Assembly: GCF_005155025.1 (NCBI RefSeq)
Contig: NZ_CP039731.1
Location: 4,278,001 to 4,342,000, forward strand
DNA from: Aquitalea aquatilis
GTDB lineage: Bacteria > Pseudomonadota > Gammaproteobacteria > Burkholderiales > Chromobacteriaceae
Reading direction: 5' to 3'
Length of the DNA: 64,000 nucleotides
Shown: positions 1-10,173 of the stretch, piece by piece
Layout: each line of letters begins with the position of its first letter
Position numbering within the stretch: position 1 is the first letter of the stretch
Position numbers and translations under genes: made by a program
Notes under the pieces: model-generated
The model's database searches: none
What the model was told of the DNA's origin: nothing
What the model saw: only the letters and a program-made list of their open reading frames with translations

Positions 1-1123
1 CGGCACTCTTCACCGCATGGGCGAAGATGGCGGCCAGACGGTGGATGCGGCTGGCAATGCGCTGCACGCCTTCGGCACCGTGGTACACCGCGTACATGCC
101 GGCGATATTGGCCAGCAGTACCTGGCTGGTACAGATATTGGAGTTGGCCTTTTCGCGGCGGATGTGCTGCTCGCGGGTTTGCAGTGCCATGCGCAGCGCG
201 GTCTTGCCCTTGGCATCCACCGAAACACCGATGATACGGCCCGGGGCCGAGCGCTTCATCTCGTCCTTGAAGGCAAAGTAGGCAGCGTGCGGGCCACCGT
301 AGCCCATCGGCACGCCAAAGCGCTGGGTATTGCCAATGGCCACGTCGGCACCCATTTCTGCCGGCGACTTCAGCGCCACCAGCGCCATGATGTCAGCAGC
401 CACCACGGCTACCCCACCCTTGGCCTTGATGGCGGCAATGTAGGGGGTCAGGTCGAACAGGTCGCCCGCTTCACCCGGATACTGGAACAGCGCGCCAAAG
501 TAGTCGCCATTACCGGCCTGTTCCGGATGGCCGGAAACCAGCTCGAAACCGAAATACTTGGCACGGGTCTTCATCACATCCAGCGTTTGCGGCAGTACGC
601 GGCTGTCGACAAAGAACTGCTCGGACTTGCTCTTGGACACACGGCGCGCCATGGCCATGGCTTCGGCGGCGGCGGTGGCTTCATCCAGCAGCGAGGCATT
701 GGCCATTTCCAGCCCGGTCAGGTCCATTACCATTTGCTGGTAGTTGAGCAGCGCTTCCAGGCGACCCTGGGCGATTTCCGCCTGATACGGGGTGTAAGCG
801 GTGTACCAGCCCGGGTTTTCCAGCACATTGCGCAGGATGACGGTGGGAGTCAGCACCGGGTAGTAACCCAGGCCGATAAAGGATTTGTTGACGATGTTGC
901 GGCTGGCCACATCTTTCAGCGCGGCCAGGGCTTCGGCTTCCGGCACCGGGGACGGCAGGTCCAGCGGGCGGTTCAGGCGAATGTCGGCCGGCAGGGTCTG
1001 GGCGACCAGATCATCCAGCGAGGCAGCACCGATTTCGGCCAGCATGTCGCTGCGCTCGGCATCGGAAGGCCCGATGTGGCGGGCAATGAATTCGTTGCGA
1101 TTAAACAGGGAAGCAAGTGTCAT
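1..1123 (-). CDS. gcvP: glycine dehydrogenase (decarboxylating), P protein, N-terminal part
   Basis: This is the PLP-dependent P protein of the glycine cleavage system, which decarboxylates glycine and passes the aminomethyl group to lipoyl-GcvH. The reverse strand is open from ATG at 1121-1123 to the window edge (374 codons). It begins [20 protein letters not shown], which matches the GcvP N terminus. The stretch around residues 105-125 ([16 protein letters not shown]) and the later GGPHAAYFA segment are also typical of the family. The C-terminal half with the PLP lysine lies outside the window. The gene follows gcvT-gcvH but is separated from them by a terminator and about 245 bp, so it may have its own promoter. 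The start has only a weak Shine-Dalgarno sequence. Confidence 0.96.
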   Translation of the reverse strand, partial: MTLASLFNRNEFIARHIGPSDAERSDMLAEIGAASLDDLVAQTLPADIRLNRPLDLPSPVPEAEALAALKDVASRNIVNKSFIGLGYYPVLTPTVILRNVLENPGWYTAYTPYQAEIAQGRLEALLNYQQMVMDLTGLEMANASLLDEATAAAEAMAMARRVSKSKSEQFFVDSRVLPQTLDVMKTRAKYFGFELVSGHPEQAGNGDYFGALFQYPGEAGDLFDLTPYIAAIKAKGGVAVVAADIMALVALKSPAEMGADVAIGNTQRFGVPMGYGGPHAAYFAFKDEMKRSAPGRIIGVSVDAKGKTALRMALQTREQHIRREKANSNICTSQVLLANIAGMYAVYHGAEGVQRIASRIHRLAAIFAHAVKSA

Positions 1124-1156
1124 GGGGGTGTCCGGTAATGAAGAGCTGTACCTGAG

Positions 1157-1280
1157 AATCCATTCAAGATCTCGCGAGCTAGAGCGAGACAAGGCGAAAA
1201 CGATCGATAAAAAATGGGGAAGCGGAATTTACATAGCGTAAATGCGCATTCCGTAAATCTTTTTAACACCGTATCGCCCC
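1157..1280. repeat. candidate repetitive extragenic palindrome in the gcvP-gcvH spacer
   Basis: This non-coding stretch between gcvP and gcvH is built around an imperfect hairpin. CGGAATTTAC at about 1213 faces GTAAATGCGCATTCCG, and the flanks (gataaaaaatgg and aaatctttttaac) also partly pair. The layout looks like a dispersed intergenic palindrome family, but only this copy is visible here. It could also hold the gcvP promoter. No open reading frame in it resembles a gene. Confidence 0.4.
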
Positions 1281-1323
1281 ATATCTATTAGCCCAGCAGA
1301 TATTGAGCAAGTTCTGAAAGTGA

Positions 1324-1361
1324 AAAAGCCCCGCGATGGTGTGCATCACGAGGCTTTTTTA
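1324..1361 (-). terminator. rho-independent terminator of gcvT-gcvH
   Basis: Just after the gcvH stop, the reverse strand folds into a stem in which AAAAAGCC pairs with GGCTTTTT through a GATG/CATC inner stem, and a T run follows. It separates gcvTH transcription from gcvP. The sequence could work in both directions. Confidence 0.75.
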
Positions 1362-1369
1362 CCGTGCGA

Positions 1370-1753
1370 TCAGGCGCCGATTTCCTTGGCGTAGCCAGCA
1401 GCATCCAAGAGGCTGTCCAGATCAGCGGCATTGGCCGGCTTGATCTTGAAGAACCAGCCAGCGGCATAGGGCTCGCTGTTGGCCAGCTCGGGGGCGGCTT
1501 CCAGTTCGGCATTCACTTCCAGGATTTCACCGGCAATCGGAGCGTACACATCGGAAGCGGCTTTCACCGATTCCACTACGCCGGCTTGCTCTTCAGCAGC
1601 CAGCTGCGCGCCCACTTTCGGCAGCTCGACAAACACGATGTCGCCCAGCAGCTCTTGTGCGTGTTCGGTAATGCCCACGGTTACGGAACCGTCAGCTTCC
1701 AGACGCAGCCATTCGTGGCTGGCAACGTATTTCAGGTCGGCAGGAATGCTCAT
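1370..1753 (-). CDS. gcvH: glycine cleavage system H protein
   Basis: This small lipoylated carrier shuttles the aminomethyl group between GcvP, GcvT and the dehydrogenase. The 127-residue product has the usual family length. It starts [19 protein letters not shown] and carries the lipoylation segment ESVKAASD with the acceptor lysine at K64. The gene lies 65 bp downstream of gcvT on the same strand and is followed by a terminator, so the two genes probably share one transcript controlled by the glycine riboswitch. Confidence 0.97.
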   Translation of the reverse strand: MSIPADLKYVASHEWLRLEADGSVTVGITEHAQELLGDIVFVELPKVGAQLAAEEQAGVVESVKAASDVYAPIAGEILEVNAELEAAPELANSEPYAAGWFFKIKPANAADLDSLLDAAGYAKEIGA

Positions 1754-1818
1754 TTGACTCTATCTCCACTAAGTATGCGATGTCGGTGCGGGCAGCCGCT
1801 GGCCGCCCGAGCCAGTGT

Positions 1819-2907
1819 TCAGTTGAAAACTTTCTTGCCGTTGCGCACGAACGGCATCTTCACCACGCGGACAGCGGTGAGCGTACCACGCAAATCCACC
1901 TGCGCGCTGTCGCCGGTTGCGGCCGGGACACGGGCAATGGCAATGGAATGCTTGAGGGTGGGCGAGAAGGTGCCGCTGGTGATGATGCCCTCACCCACGC
2001 CCTCTACCACCACTTTCTGACCTTCACGCAGCACGCCACGGCCTTCCAGCACCAGGCCAACCTGCTTCATCGGCACACCGGCGGCTTTCTGGGCTTCCAG
2101 CGCCTTGCGGCCGATGAAATCGCGGCTGGCCGGTTCCCAGGCAATGGTCCAGCCCATGCCGGCCTGCAGCGGCGACACGGTTTCGTCCATATCGTGGCCG
2201 TACAGGTTCATGCCGGCTTCCAGACGCAGGGTATCGCGTGCGCCAAGACCGATGGGGGCTACGCCGGCGGCAACGAGTTCATTGAAGAAGTTGATGGCTT
2301 CGCCGGCCGGAATCATGATTTCCAGACCGTCTTCCCCGGTATAGCCGGTACGGGCAAAGAACCAGTCGCCTGCAGGCAAGCCCTGGAATACCTTGAGTGA
2401 TTGAATGGCATCGGCCAGTTGCGACTTGACCGCACAGACCTTGGCAATGGCAGTGGGGCCTTGCACGGCCAGCATGGCCAGATCGCGGCGGACATTGAGG
2501 GAAACATCAAAACCGGCCTTGTGGCTATCCATCCAGGCCAGGTCTTTGTCGGTGGTGCCGGCATTGACCACCATGCGGTAGCCATAGGAAGTCAGGTAGA
2601 CAATCAGGTCGTCCACCACGGTGCCCTGTTCGGTCAGCATGCCGGAATACAGGGCCTTGCCTTCGAAGGGCAGCTTGGCCACATCGTTGGCGATCAGTTG
2701 TTGCAGCCAGGCTTTGGCGTCGCTGCCGCTGATGTCGATCACGGTCATGTGGGACACATCGAACATGCCGGCGTCGCTGCGCACGATCTCATGTTCCTTC
2801 AGCTGGGAGCCATAATGGATGGGCATTTCCCAACCGGCGAAATCAACCATCTTGGCGCCGGCGGCGACATGAGCGTCAAACAGGGGGGTACGTTTCGGGG
2901 CCGTCAT
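1819..2907 (-). CDS. gcvT: aminomethyltransferase, glycine cleavage T protein
   Basis: GcvT transfers the methylene group from aminomethyl-lipoyl-GcvH to tetrahydrofolate and releases ammonia. The product has 362 residues, the usual length. It opens with [24 protein letters not shown] and contains FDVSHM and the [15 protein letters not shown] segment typical of the family. ATG at 2905-2907 is preceded by AAGGAC at good spacing. It is the first gene after the tandem glycine riboswitch, which probably turns on gcvTH when glycine is plentiful. Confidence 0.97.
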   Translation of the reverse strand: MTAPKRTPLFDAHVAAGAKMVDFAGWEMPIHYGSQLKEHEIVRSDAGMFDVSHMTVIDISGSDAKAWLQQLIANDVAKLPFEGKALYSGMLTEQGTVVDDLIVYLTSYGYRMVVNAGTTDKDLAWMDSHKAGFDVSLNVRRDLAMLAVQGPTAIAKVCAVKSQLADAIQSLKVFQGLPAGDWFFARTGYTGEDGLEIMIPAGEAINFFNELVAAGVAPIGLGARDTLRLEAGMNLYGHDMDETVSPLQAGMGWTIAWEPASRDFIGRKALEAQKAAGVPMKQVGLVLEGRGVLREGQKVVVEGVGEGIITSGTFSPTLKHSIAIARVPAATGDSAQVDLRGTLTAVRVVKMPFVRNGKKVFN

Positions 2908-2950
2908 CTGTGCGTCCTTGCAAAGGGGGTGTTTTGCCTGTCTTGTACAA

Positions 2951-3147
2951 CACCCCTCTGTCCTGACACCTGAGATTTTCCGGCGGGCGTTTTCAGCCGC
3001 CGTTAGCCCCTTCGGTGGCTACCTCGATGGGCAGCGCTCTCCAGAGTAAAGCAGATACGTGATATCCGATGATGCAGTCCTTTTGCCTGAGCGATTGCGG
3101 GTGCGCTTGCGCCTTCGGCGGCGGTCTTGCTGACCGCTCTCTCCTGC
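2951..3147 (-). ncRNA. tandem glycine riboswitch upstream of gcvT
   Basis: Read on the reverse strand, this leader holds two glycine aptamers in series. The first (about 3147-3074) has GGAGAG, then CCGCCGAAGG, then CTCAGGCAAAAGGAC. The second (about 3046-2951) has CTCTGGAGAG, CACCGAAGGGGC, AATCTCAGGT and AGGACAGAGG. These are the hallmark strings of the family, in the standard order with a short linker. No strong terminator follows before the gcvT start at 2907, so control could act on translation or stability. Confidence 0.93.
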
Positions 3148-3317
3148 ATGATGCGGCGATTATCGTTGCAGAAACAGGCAAAGGCAAGCCGAGAATATCT
3201 TCAGACAAAGCGATTTATCCTGTTGTTTCTGCTTAATTTTCAATATCGAAAATTTACGAAAAATAAAATTGTCACAATATATTCGTTAACAATCATCGTT
3301 TCGTGACAAGCACAAAC

Positions 3318-3341
3318 AAGGGCTGCCATGGCAGCCCTTGT
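3318..3341 (-). terminator. palindromic hairpin after arcC
   Basis: A perfect 24-bp inverted repeat (CAAGGGCTGCC facing GGCAGCCCTTG, centre CCATGG side) lies about 100 bp beyond the arcC stop. It is followed on the reverse strand by a T-rich but interrupted stretch. It probably ends the arc operon transcript. The stretch between the riboswitch and this hairpin (3148-3317) is AT-rich, shows no gene, and presumably carries the gcvT promoter. Confidence 0.6.
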
Positions 3342-3363
3342 GCACTACACGTAAAACGCCTGA

Positions 3364-3424
3364 TGCCAGGCGCGCCGCCGCAGACAGTACAAGCAGTACG
3401 GCAAGGCGGCGCAACGCAGCAGCA
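3364..3424. repeat. intergenic hairpin repeat, copy A (after arcC)
   Basis: This 61-bp element starts TGCCAGGCGCGCCGCCG and ends GGCGGCGCAACGCAGCAGCA. The arms GCGCCGCC and GGCGGCGC can pair around two GTAC boxes. A close copy lies on the other side of arcC at 4716-4777. Neither copy encodes protein. It looks like a dispersed intergenic element. Confidence 0.6.
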
Positions 3425-3443
3425 GGTGTTTTAGCGCCCTAGC

Positions 3444-4388
3444 TCAGTACCACTCGGTCCCGGTCTTCTCGGTCGAGATGATGGTGCCGGCTTCGCCCTT
3501 CACGATCTTCTCGATGTCTTCCAGCGCGCCAATCACCGCACGCTTGCCGGTCAGACGGGCAAACTCGCAGGCGGCTTCCACTTTCGGACCCATCGAGCCG
3601 GCGGCAAAGCCCAGCTTGTCCATTTCGTCCGGGTGGGCGTGACGGATGGCCTTGGCTTCCGGGGTGCCCCAACCAACAAACACGCTCTTCACGTCGGTGG
3701 CGATGACGAAGTAGTCTGCGTCCACTTCACGGGCCAGCAGGGCCGAGGCCAGGTCTTTGTCAATCACGGCTTCCACGCCCACCAGCTTGTCGCCCTGGTA
3801 CATGGTGGGGATGCCACCGCCGCCAGCGGCAATCACTACGGCGCCTTTTTCGATCAGCCATTTGATCGGGCGCATTTCGAAGATGCGCTTCGGTTTCGGG
3901 CTCGGCACCACGCGGCGGTAGTAGTCGCCATCGGCTTTCACGGTCCAGCCGTGGCTGGCGGCCATGGCTTCGGCTTCTTCCTTGCTGTACACCGGGCCAA
4001 CAAACTTGGTCGGGTTCTGGAAGGCCGGGTCGGCTGCGTCCACTTCGGTCTGGGTCAGAATGGTGGCCAGCGGCACTTCGAACGGCAGGACATTGCCCAG
4101 TTCCTGTTCGATCATGTAGCCGATCATGCCTTCGGTCTGCGCACCCAGTACGTCCAGCGGATACGGAGTGACCTTGCCATCGACGTGGCGGGCATAGGCG
4201 TCGTTTTGCAGGCCCAACAGGCCTACTTGCGGGCCGTTGCCGTGGCACATCACCAGGTTGTGGCCCAGGCGGGTGACGGCGGCCAGTTGTTCGGCGGCCA
4301 CTTTGACGTTGGCGCGTTGGTTGTCAGCGGTCATGGCTTCGCCACGACGTTGCAGGGCATTGCCGCCCAGGGCTACGACGACTCGCAT
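3444..4388 (-). CDS. arcC: carbamate kinase
   Basis: ArcC makes ATP from carbamoyl phosphate and ADP in the last step of arginine deiminase fermentation. The 314-residue product begins [17 protein letters not shown], the conserved N terminus of the family, and contains CHGNGPQVG and the AAGGGGIP loop. An in-frame start further upstream would add 56 residues of low-complexity sequence. I reject it because ATG at 4386-4388 has an AGGAAA ribosome site and the correct N terminus. The gene is separated from arcB by a repeat-rich spacer of 548 bp, which is unusual for this operon. Confidence 0.96.
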   Translation of the reverse strand: MRVVVALGGNALQRRGEAMTADNQRANVKVAAEQLAAVTRLGHNLVMCHGNGPQVGLLGLQNDAYARHVDGKVTPYPLDVLGAQTEGMIGYMIEQELGNVLPFEVPLATILTQTEVDAADPAFQNPTKFVGPVYSKEEAEAMAASHGWTVKADGDYYRRVVPSPKPKRIFEMRPIKWLIEKGAVVIAAGGGGIPTMYQGDKLVGVEAVIDKDLASALLAREVDADYFVIATDVKSVFVGWGTPEAKAIRHAHPDEMDKLGFAAGSMGPKVEAACEFARLTGKRAVIGALEDIEKIVKGEAGTIISTEKTGTEWY

Positions 4389-4936
4389 GGTGTTTCCTTT
4401 CCTGCCCCGCCCCGCTGTGCTTGGGGTGGCGGCGTTGACGGCCTGCTTGGGCAGTCCATCTGATTTTTGATGTGGTGGCCGGTCTGCCCGAGGGAAGACG
4501 GGGCCGGGATGGGGGTGAGATCCGGCTGAGTGAGGGGGGGCCGGATCTCGGGCCACTCCACGGCTTCAGGGGTGTGCCGTCGCGGAGGGTAAAACGGTGT
4601 GGCTGTCAGACTTCAATGACTGGCAATCCGGTAGGGCTTTGCTACCTTGCCCATTCCGCTGTCGCTGAAGACTGATTCCACTCTGGCGAGGCAGCAAAGC
4701 CAGCGTAGCGCCTGCTGCCAGGCGCGCCGCCGCAGACAGTACAGGTCGTACGGCAAGGCGGCGCAACAACGCAGCAGGGCTTTGCCACCTTGCCCATTCC
4801 GAGGTGGCTGGCGAGCGAGCCACAGCAGGCCGGTGAGCGCCGCAGCACAGCTGCCGCAGTGGACATCAAGTCCATGAGGACAGCGCGCAGCGCCGACCAC
4901 CGGGATGCAAAGGCGCAGCCGTCAGACGCCCGGAAT
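4389..4936. repeat. repeat-rich spacer between arcB and arcC
   Basis: These 548 bp hold no gene I can support. They contain the second copy of the 61-bp hairpin repeat (4716-4777), which differs from copy A by a few substitutions and a 3-bp insertion. This copy is flanked by two copies of a 26-bp direct repeat at 4633-4658 and 4776-4801 that differ at one base. A G7 run lies near 4535. Transcription from arcD must cross this DNA to reach arcC unless arcC has its own promoter. Confidence 0.65.
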
Positions 4937-5947
4937 TCAGTCACCCAGGGTGGCGACCAGGATGGCCTTGATCGTGTGCATGCGGTTCTCTGCTTGCTCG
5001 AAGGCAATGCAGGCTTCGCTCTCGAACACGTCTTCGGTCACTTCAATGCCATTGGACAGGTCCGGGTATTGCGCGGCAATTTCCTTGCCTACCTTGGTTT
5101 CGCTGTTGTGGTAGGCCGGCAGGCAGTGCATGAACTTCACTTGCGGGTTCTGTGCAGCAGCCATCAGCGCGGCATTCACTTGGTAAGGCTTCAGCAGGCG
5201 GATACGTTCGGCCCAGACTTCGGCCGGTTCGCCCATCGATACCCACACGTCGGTGTGGATGAAGTCGGTGCCCTTGACGGCTTCGGCGGCATCTTCGGTC
5301 AGGGTGATGCGGGCACCGGTCTTGGCGGCGATTTCACGGCATTCGGCTACCAGCTCGTCGGTCGGCCACAGGTGTTTCGGGGCGCCGATGCGCACGTCCA
5401 TGCCCAGCTTGCTGCCGATTACCAGCAGGGAGTTGCCCATATTGTTGCGGGCGTCACCCAGGTAGGTGTAGCTGATTTGCGAGATCGGCTTGTCGCTGTT
5501 TTCCCACATGGTCAGCACGTCGGCCAGCATCTGGGTGGGGTGCCATTCGTCGGTCAGGCCGTTGTAAACCGGTACGCCGGCGAATTTAGCCAGTTCGTTC
5601 TCGACCATCTCTTGGTCGAAACCACGGTATTCGATGGCGTCATACATGCGGCCCAGTACGCGGGCGGTGTCTTTCATCGATTCCTTGATACCGATCTGCG
5701 AGCCGGACGGTCCGAGGTAGGTAACGTTGGCGCCCTGGTCGTAGCAGGCCACTTCGAAAGCACAGCGGGTACGGGTGGAGGTCTTTTCAAAGATCAGGGC
5801 GATGTTCTTGCCCTTCAGGTGTTGCTGTTCGGTGCCGGTGTACTTGGCGCGTTTCAGGTCGCGGGCCAGATCGAGCATGTAGCGGATTTCGCGCGGGGTG
5901 AAGTCCAGCATGCGGAGGAAATTGCGGTTGCGCAGATTGAAAGCCAT
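4937..5947 (-). CDS. arcB: ornithine carbamoyltransferase, catabolic
   Basis: ArcB converts citrulline and phosphate to ornithine and carbamoyl phosphate in the arginine deiminase pathway. The 336-residue protein has the carbamoyl-phosphate motif STRTR (residues 57-61), [10 protein letters not shown] in the ornithine domain and HCLPAYH near the C terminus. The context between arcA and arcC points to the catabolic role, although sequence alone does not exclude the anabolic ArgF. An AGGAG-like site precedes the ATG. Confidence 0.95.
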   Translation of the reverse strand: MAFNLRNRNFLRMLDFTPREIRYMLDLARDLKRAKYTGTEQQHLKGKNIALIFEKTSTRTRCAFEVACYDQGANVTYLGPSGSQIGIKESMKDTARVLGRMYDAIEYRGFDQEMVENELAKFAGVPVYNGLTDEWHPTQMLADVLTMWENSDKPISQISYTYLGDARNNMGNSLLVIGSKLGMDVRIGAPKHLWPTDELVAECREIAAKTGARITLTEDAAEAVKGTDFIHTDVWVSMGEPAEVWAERIRLLKPYQVNAALMAAAQNPQVKFMHCLPAYHNSETKVGKEIAAQYPDLSNGIEVTEDVFESEACIAFEQAENRMHTIKAILVATLGD

Positions 5948-6039
5948 GGTAACACTCCTTGTTTCGGTGCCGGGTGGCGGGCTTGGGCCAACGCCACCGG
6001 GCGATATTGATGTGCTTGGTTTGCTGCTGGTGCAGCGAC

Positions 6040-7275
6040 TTAGATCTTCACTTCGTCACGGATGATCGGGCAGGTCATGCAGTGACCACCGCCACGGCCA
6101 CGGCCCAGTTCGGAGGCCGGAATCTCGATCACTTCCACACCGTGCTGACGCATCAGCTTGTTGGTATGGGTGTTGCGGTCGTAGGCCACCACCACGCGGC
6201 GATCCAGTGCCACCACGTTGTTGCCGTCATCCCATTGTTCGCGTTCGCGCTGGTAGGCATCGCCAGCGGTCTGGATGATGTGCACTTCTTTCAGGCCCAG
6301 TGCCTGACGGACCACTTCGGTGAAGGCCACGCCTTCGTGACGTTCGAAGCGGATTTCGCCTTCCTTGTCACCGGCATAGATGCTGGTGCAGACGATTTCG
6401 TTGACCACGTCCGGGAACACCGACAGCAGGTCGATATCCAGGAAGCTGAACACGGTGTCCAGGTGCATGGCAGCACGCGACTTGGGCATCTGGCAGGCGA
6501 TGACGCGGGTGGCGCCGCCTTCCTTGCCCAGCACGCTCTTGGCCACTTGCACCACGGCTTGCGGGCTGGTGCGTTCGCCCATGCCGATGAGCACCACGCC
6601 GTTGCCGATTGGCATCACATCGCCGCCTTCCAGCGTGGCCGGGCCGTGGTTCTTGTCACAGTCGCCCCACCATACTTTCACCTTGCCGGCGAAGTACGGA
6701 TGGTGCTGGTAGATGGATTGCAGGATCAGGGTTTCCTGACGGCGAGCCGGCCAGTACATCGGGTTCAGCGTCACGCCTTCATAGATCCAGCAGGACGGGT
6801 CGCGCTGGAACAGGCTGTTCGGAATCGGCGGGATGACGAATTCGGACTGGTCCAGATAGCCGCCGAACAGGCCTTTCGGGTCAAACGGCAGTTCAAACTT
6901 GGCAATACCACCGATCAGATGTTCGGCCAGTTGGGTAGACGGCATTTCGTCCAGCCAGCTGCGCAGGTCGGTCAGCATGCCGATCCCCACATTGTCGGCC
7001 TTGACCTTGCGGTCCAGCAGCCAGCTACGGGCGGCCTTGTCGTCCAGCACTTGGGCCAGGGCGTCGTGGGCTTCGATCACGTGGATGCCGCGCGCACGCA
7101 TTTGCTCAACCATGAAGGCGTGGTCTTTTTGGGCGCGTTCAACCCAGATCACGTCATCGAACAGCAGGTCGTGGCAGTTGTCGGGGGTGAGACGTTTGTG
7201 GGCCAGGCCCGGACGGCACACCATCACGCTACGCAGCTTGCCGCATTCGGAATGAACACCAAATTTGCCGGTCAT
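6040..7275 (-). CDS. arcA: arginine deiminase
   Basis: ArcA hydrolyses arginine to citrulline and ammonia. The 411-residue product begins [19 protein letters not shown]. It carries the EGGDVMPIG segment, the HLDTVF histidine motif and the C-terminal GGGHCMTCP motif with the nucleophilic cysteine. A longer reading frame starting at 7404 would overlap arcD and add 43 atypical residues. ATG at 7273-7275 has an AAGGA site 7 bases upstream and is the better start. The gap to arcD is 88 bp, so both are likely in one operon. Confidence 0.97.
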   Translation of the reverse strand: MTGKFGVHSECGKLRSVMVCRPGLAHKRLTPDNCHDLLFDDVIWVERAQKDHAFMVEQMRARGIHVIEAHDALAQVLDDKAARSWLLDRKVKADNVGIGMLTDLRSWLDEMPSTQLAEHLIGGIAKFELPFDPKGLFGGYLDQSEFVIPPIPNSLFQRDPSCWIYEGVTLNPMYWPARRQETLILQSIYQHHPYFAGKVKVWWGDCDKNHGPATLEGGDVMPIGNGVVLIGMGERTSPQAVVQVAKSVLGKEGGATRVIACQMPKSRAAMHLDTVFSFLDIDLLSVFPDVVNEIVCTSIYAGDKEGEIRFERHEGVAFTEVVRQALGLKEVHIIQTAGDAYQREREQWDDGNNVVALDRRVVVAYDRNTHTNKLMRQHGVEVIEIPASELGRGRGGGHCMTCPIIRDEVKI

Positions 7276-7363
7276 GATGAATCCTTTCAGATAAGTAATC
7301 GTATAAACCTTTTTCCGTACACTCCCTTCCTTGCGGAAAGGAGTGAAAAGCAAAAGGCTGGCT

Positions 7364-8692
7364 TCAGTTTTCGGTCTCGTAACGTTCTTTGATTTGCCAG
7401 ACATACACAGGCAAACCCAGCATCAGCAGCAAAATCCCCCACATCACAATCTCGGCACCAGCACCAAACAGTGCCCATACCGCGTAAAGAAAGCCCGTGG
7501 TGGAAAAGATCAGTGGCGCGGTGAAATCACGCCGGGTGTATTTGCCCTTGTTCATCAACATGATGGCCAGCAGCGCCATCGAGCAGAAGGCATAGGGCAG
7601 CAAGGTGGTGGCCGTGGCCAGCAGGATGATGAATTCAAAAATCTTCACCCCACCCTCCCCGCCGGCGTATTTCATCGCCAGCAGCACGGTAACCAGGCCG
7701 CTGGACAACAACAGGCCAAACAGTGGCACGCCCTGGCGGTTGGTCTGGCCGAAGCGGCGGGGAAACAACTGGTCCTTGGCGGCGGCATGCGGGACATGCG
7801 CCTGCATCAGGCTCCAGCCATTGAGTGCGCCAAAGCAGGACACTACCGCACCCAGCCCCACCACCCAGTAGGCCCAGTCGCCCCACATCAGGCGGGCGGC
7901 ATCGGCAAACGGGGCTTGCGAGTTGGCCAGCATGGCTGGCGACATCACCCCCATCAGCGACACCGTGGACAGGATGTACAGCACGGTGGCCAGCAGGGTG
8001 CCGATGACGGTGGCCCGCGGTATGGTCTTGCTCGGGTTCACCACATCGCCAGCGGGTACCGAGGCGGACTCCAGCCCCAGAAACGCCCACAAGGTGAGCG
8101 CCATGGTGGCGGAAACCGAACTCATCAAAGGCTTGCCGTGCGGGTTGAACACCAGGTTTTCCGGCTGCATGTAAAAGAAGCCGATAAAGGTGACGGCGGC
8201 CAATGGCAACAGCTTGAGCAGTGTTGTCACGATGGCTACCAACCCGGAACTGCGTGCGCCCCGGCTGTTAATCCAGGTAACGGTCCAGATCAGGCCGATG
8301 GAAAATGCAGCGGCCAGCAAGTTGTCATGCCCCAGTTGCGGGAAGAAAACCTGCATATAGCTGGTGGCGGCCACCGCCAGTGCGGCGTTGCCTGCCCACA
8401 GGGCTATCCAGTAACCCCAGGCGATCCAGAAGCCGGCGAAGTCGCCAAAGCCGGCATGGATATAGGCATAAGGGCCACCCTCTTTGGGAATCATGGCGGA
8501 GAGCCGGGCAAACACCAGCGCCAAACAAATGGCACCAGCCGAAGTAATTGCCCAGCCAATTAGGGACATCCCCCCATAGGGGGCGAGAGAAGCGGGAAGC
8601 AGGAATACACCGGAACCGATCATATTACCCACCACCAGTGCGGTACACATCCACACGCCCAGTGCCGCTTTTTTTACATTGGTCTCGCTCAT
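7364..8692 (-). CDS. arcD: APC-family amino acid antiporter, probably arginine:ornithine exchange
   Basis: This 442-residue membrane protein has about 12 hydrophobic segments. It shows the APC-family signature [20 protein letters not shown] in the first helix and [14 protein letters not shown] after the second, resembling AdiC and related basic amino acid antiporters. Being first in the operon with arcA, arcB and arcC, it very likely exchanges external arginine for ornithine. The substrate is inferred from context. ATG at 8690-8692 follows GGAGAC. Confidence 0.88.
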   Translation of the reverse strand: MSETNVKKAALGVWMCTALVVGNMIGSGVFLLPASLAPYGGMSLIGWAITSAGAICLALVFARLSAMIPKEGGPYAYIHAGFGDFAGFWIAWGYWIALWAGNAALAVAATSYMQVFFPQLGHDNLLAAAFSIGLIWTVTWINSRGARSSGLVAIVTTLLKLLPLAAVTFIGFFYMQPENLVFNPHGKPLMSSVSATMALTLWAFLGLESASVPAGDVVNPSKTIPRATVIGTLLATVLYILSTVSLMGVMSPAMLANSQAPFADAARLMWGDWAYWVVGLGAVVSCFGALNGWSLMQAHVPHAAAKDQLFPRRFGQTNRQGVPLFGLLLSSGLVTVLLAMKYAGGEGGVKIFEFIILLATATTLLPYAFCSMALLAIMLMNKGKYTRRDFTAPLIFSTTGFLYAVWALFGAGAEIVMWGILLLMLGLPVYVWQIKERYETEN

Positions 8693-8731
8693 GGTCTTGT
8701 CTCCATCGAGGCCGAAAATCGAAGCTGTTAA

Positions 8732-8783
8732 AGAACGTGTTCTGTATGAGCTTCACTATATTAGTATTTAATTATTTTGTAAA
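8732..8783 (-). promoter_or_regulatory. promoter of the arc operon with a downstream palindrome
   Basis: On the reverse strand a -35 TTTACA (8778-8783) and a -10 TATAGT (8755-8760) are spaced by 17 bases, placing the start point near 8748. Just downstream, AGAACGTGTTCT (8732-8743) is a perfect 12-bp inverted repeat that could be an operator. The flanking DNA to about 8900 is AT-rich. I found no convincing FNR/ANR or ArgR box. The rest of 8790-9105 contains no gene I can support. Confidence 0.6.
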
Positions 8784-9105
8784 TGTATTATTTTCGCATA
8801 TGTAATTCCATGTCGCTGTTTTGAAAATGGCCGGCAAAACTGATCTGTGCAGATACCGGACGGAAACACCAGAAACGCTACTGCCTATTACGATGTAGGT
8901 TGTTTAACAGACAAACTCCATGTGATAAATCAAATAGATAATCCGCAAGAATGACAAGCCAGCACGGAGCAGCAGGAAAAACCACGGCAAGCAGCGCCTT
9001 GCATGCAACACCGCAGGCCATCGCGGCCGCTACATGGTCAACATGCCGATGGCGATATGCCCGACAGAAGGCGAGCATGACAGGAAACAGGCTGGGGGGT
9101 TGCGC

Positions 9106-9993
9106 TTACAACTGACAGGGGCCAGCCGGCACGCGCGACAGCGACCAGTTGGCCTTGGCCCACTGCCACAATTCGGCCGCGCTCTGGCATTCGGCAGGCG
9201 GAACATGACCCAGCCGGCACAGCGCCACACGCAGCTCGCGGCTGACATCGGCGGCATGAATGGCCGGGGCCAGCGTTTGCTTGGATAGCTTCTCGCCCGC
9301 CGCATTCACCAGCAAGGGCAGATGGCAGTAAGTGGGCGTGGGCAGCCCCAGGCTGCGCTGCACATGGATCTGCCGTGGTGTGGACACCAGCAGGTCGGCG
9401 CCGCGCACGATATCGCTCATGCCCTGCGCGGCATCGTCTACCACCACCGCCAGTTGGTAGGCCCAGTAGCCATCGGCCCGCAGCAGGACAAAATCGCCAA
9501 TATCGCGCGGCAGCTGCTGCTGATACGGCCCTTGCAGGCGATCAACAAAGCCCACCTCCGGCTCATCCACCCGCAAGCGCCAGGCATGGCTGTCGCGTTG
9601 GCTGCGACAGCCGGCCCGACACCAGCCGGGATAGACATAACCATCCACACCACGCCGGGCGACACTGGTGATTTCCTTGCGCGAACACGTGCAGGGATAA
9701 ACCAGCCCGGCCTCGATCAGCTGCTGCAAGGCCGCCTGATACAGCCCATGCCGCTGGCTCTGGTACACCACTTCGCCATCCCACTCAAAACCAAAAGCCT
9801 CCAGCGTGCGCAGGATGTCGTCGGCAGCGCCGGCCACTTCGCGCGGCGGGTCCAGGTCTTCCATGCGCACCCACCATTCGCCGCCACGGCGGTGTGCTTC
9901 CAGATAACTGCCAACGGCGGTCATCAGGGAGCCGGCATGCAGCAAGCCGGTGGGACTGGGGGCAAAACGGCCACGATAGGGAATGCTTGGCAT
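9106..9993 (-). CDS. gluQ: glutamyl-Q tRNA(Asp) synthetase
   Basis: GluQ is a truncated glutamyl-tRNA synthetase paralogue that attaches glutamate to queuosine in tRNA(Asp). The protein (295 residues from ATG at 9991-9993) has the HIGH-type motif in [16 protein letters not shown], zinc-ligand cysteines in YPCTCSRKE and the paired YPGWCR, and a KLSKQ signature. It lacks the anticodon-binding domain, as GluQ should. A GTG at 10032 would add 13 residues. Neither start has a clear ribosome site, and I chose the one nearer the conserved motif. Confidence 0.93.
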   Translation of the reverse strand: MPSIPYRGRFAPSPTGLLHAGSLMTAVGSYLEAHRRGGEWWVRMEDLDPPREVAGAADDILRTLEAFGFEWDGEVVYQSQRHGLYQAALQQLIEAGLVYPCTCSRKEITSVARRGVDGYVYPGWCRAGCRSQRDSHAWRLRVDEPEVGFVDRLQGPYQQQLPRDIGDFVLLRADGYWAYQLAVVVDDAAQGMSDIVRGADLLVSTPRQIHVQRSLGLPTPTYCHLPLLVNAAGEKLSKQTLAPAIHAADVSRELRVALCRLGHVPPAECQSAAELWQWAKANWSLSRVPAGPCQL

Positions 9994-10173
9994 GACAAAA
10001 GGTTTCGGCGATGAGAATGCAGATTGCGCCACAATGCGCTGTTTTTTGGTTGATAATACTTGAGCGTATTACTCGGAAATAATCCATCCACCGGCAAGGC
10101 TGCCGGCAGCATCCTGCGGCATGCCCGGGACACCCTGCGGCAGCAGATTGTCCATTATCAGGAGGAATCAAAC

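Noticed and set aside
4389-4556. N-terminal extension of arcC
   Set aside because: The extra 56 residues are proline-rich and unconserved. The start at 4388 has a ribosome site and the known N terminus.
7276-7404. N-terminal extension of arcA overlapping arcD
   Set aside because: The conserved start [12 protein letters not shown] at 7275 follows AAGGA, and the extension would be an out-of-frame overlap with arcD.
8920-8945. Possible FNR/ANR box (TTGATTTATCAC on the reverse strand)
   Set aside because: It lacks the second half-site at the right spacing and is nearly 190 bp from the predicted arc start point.
8878-9105. Small frames between arcD and gluQ
   Set aside because: None has a ribosome site, a conserved motif or natural composition. 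I treat the stretch as non-coding.
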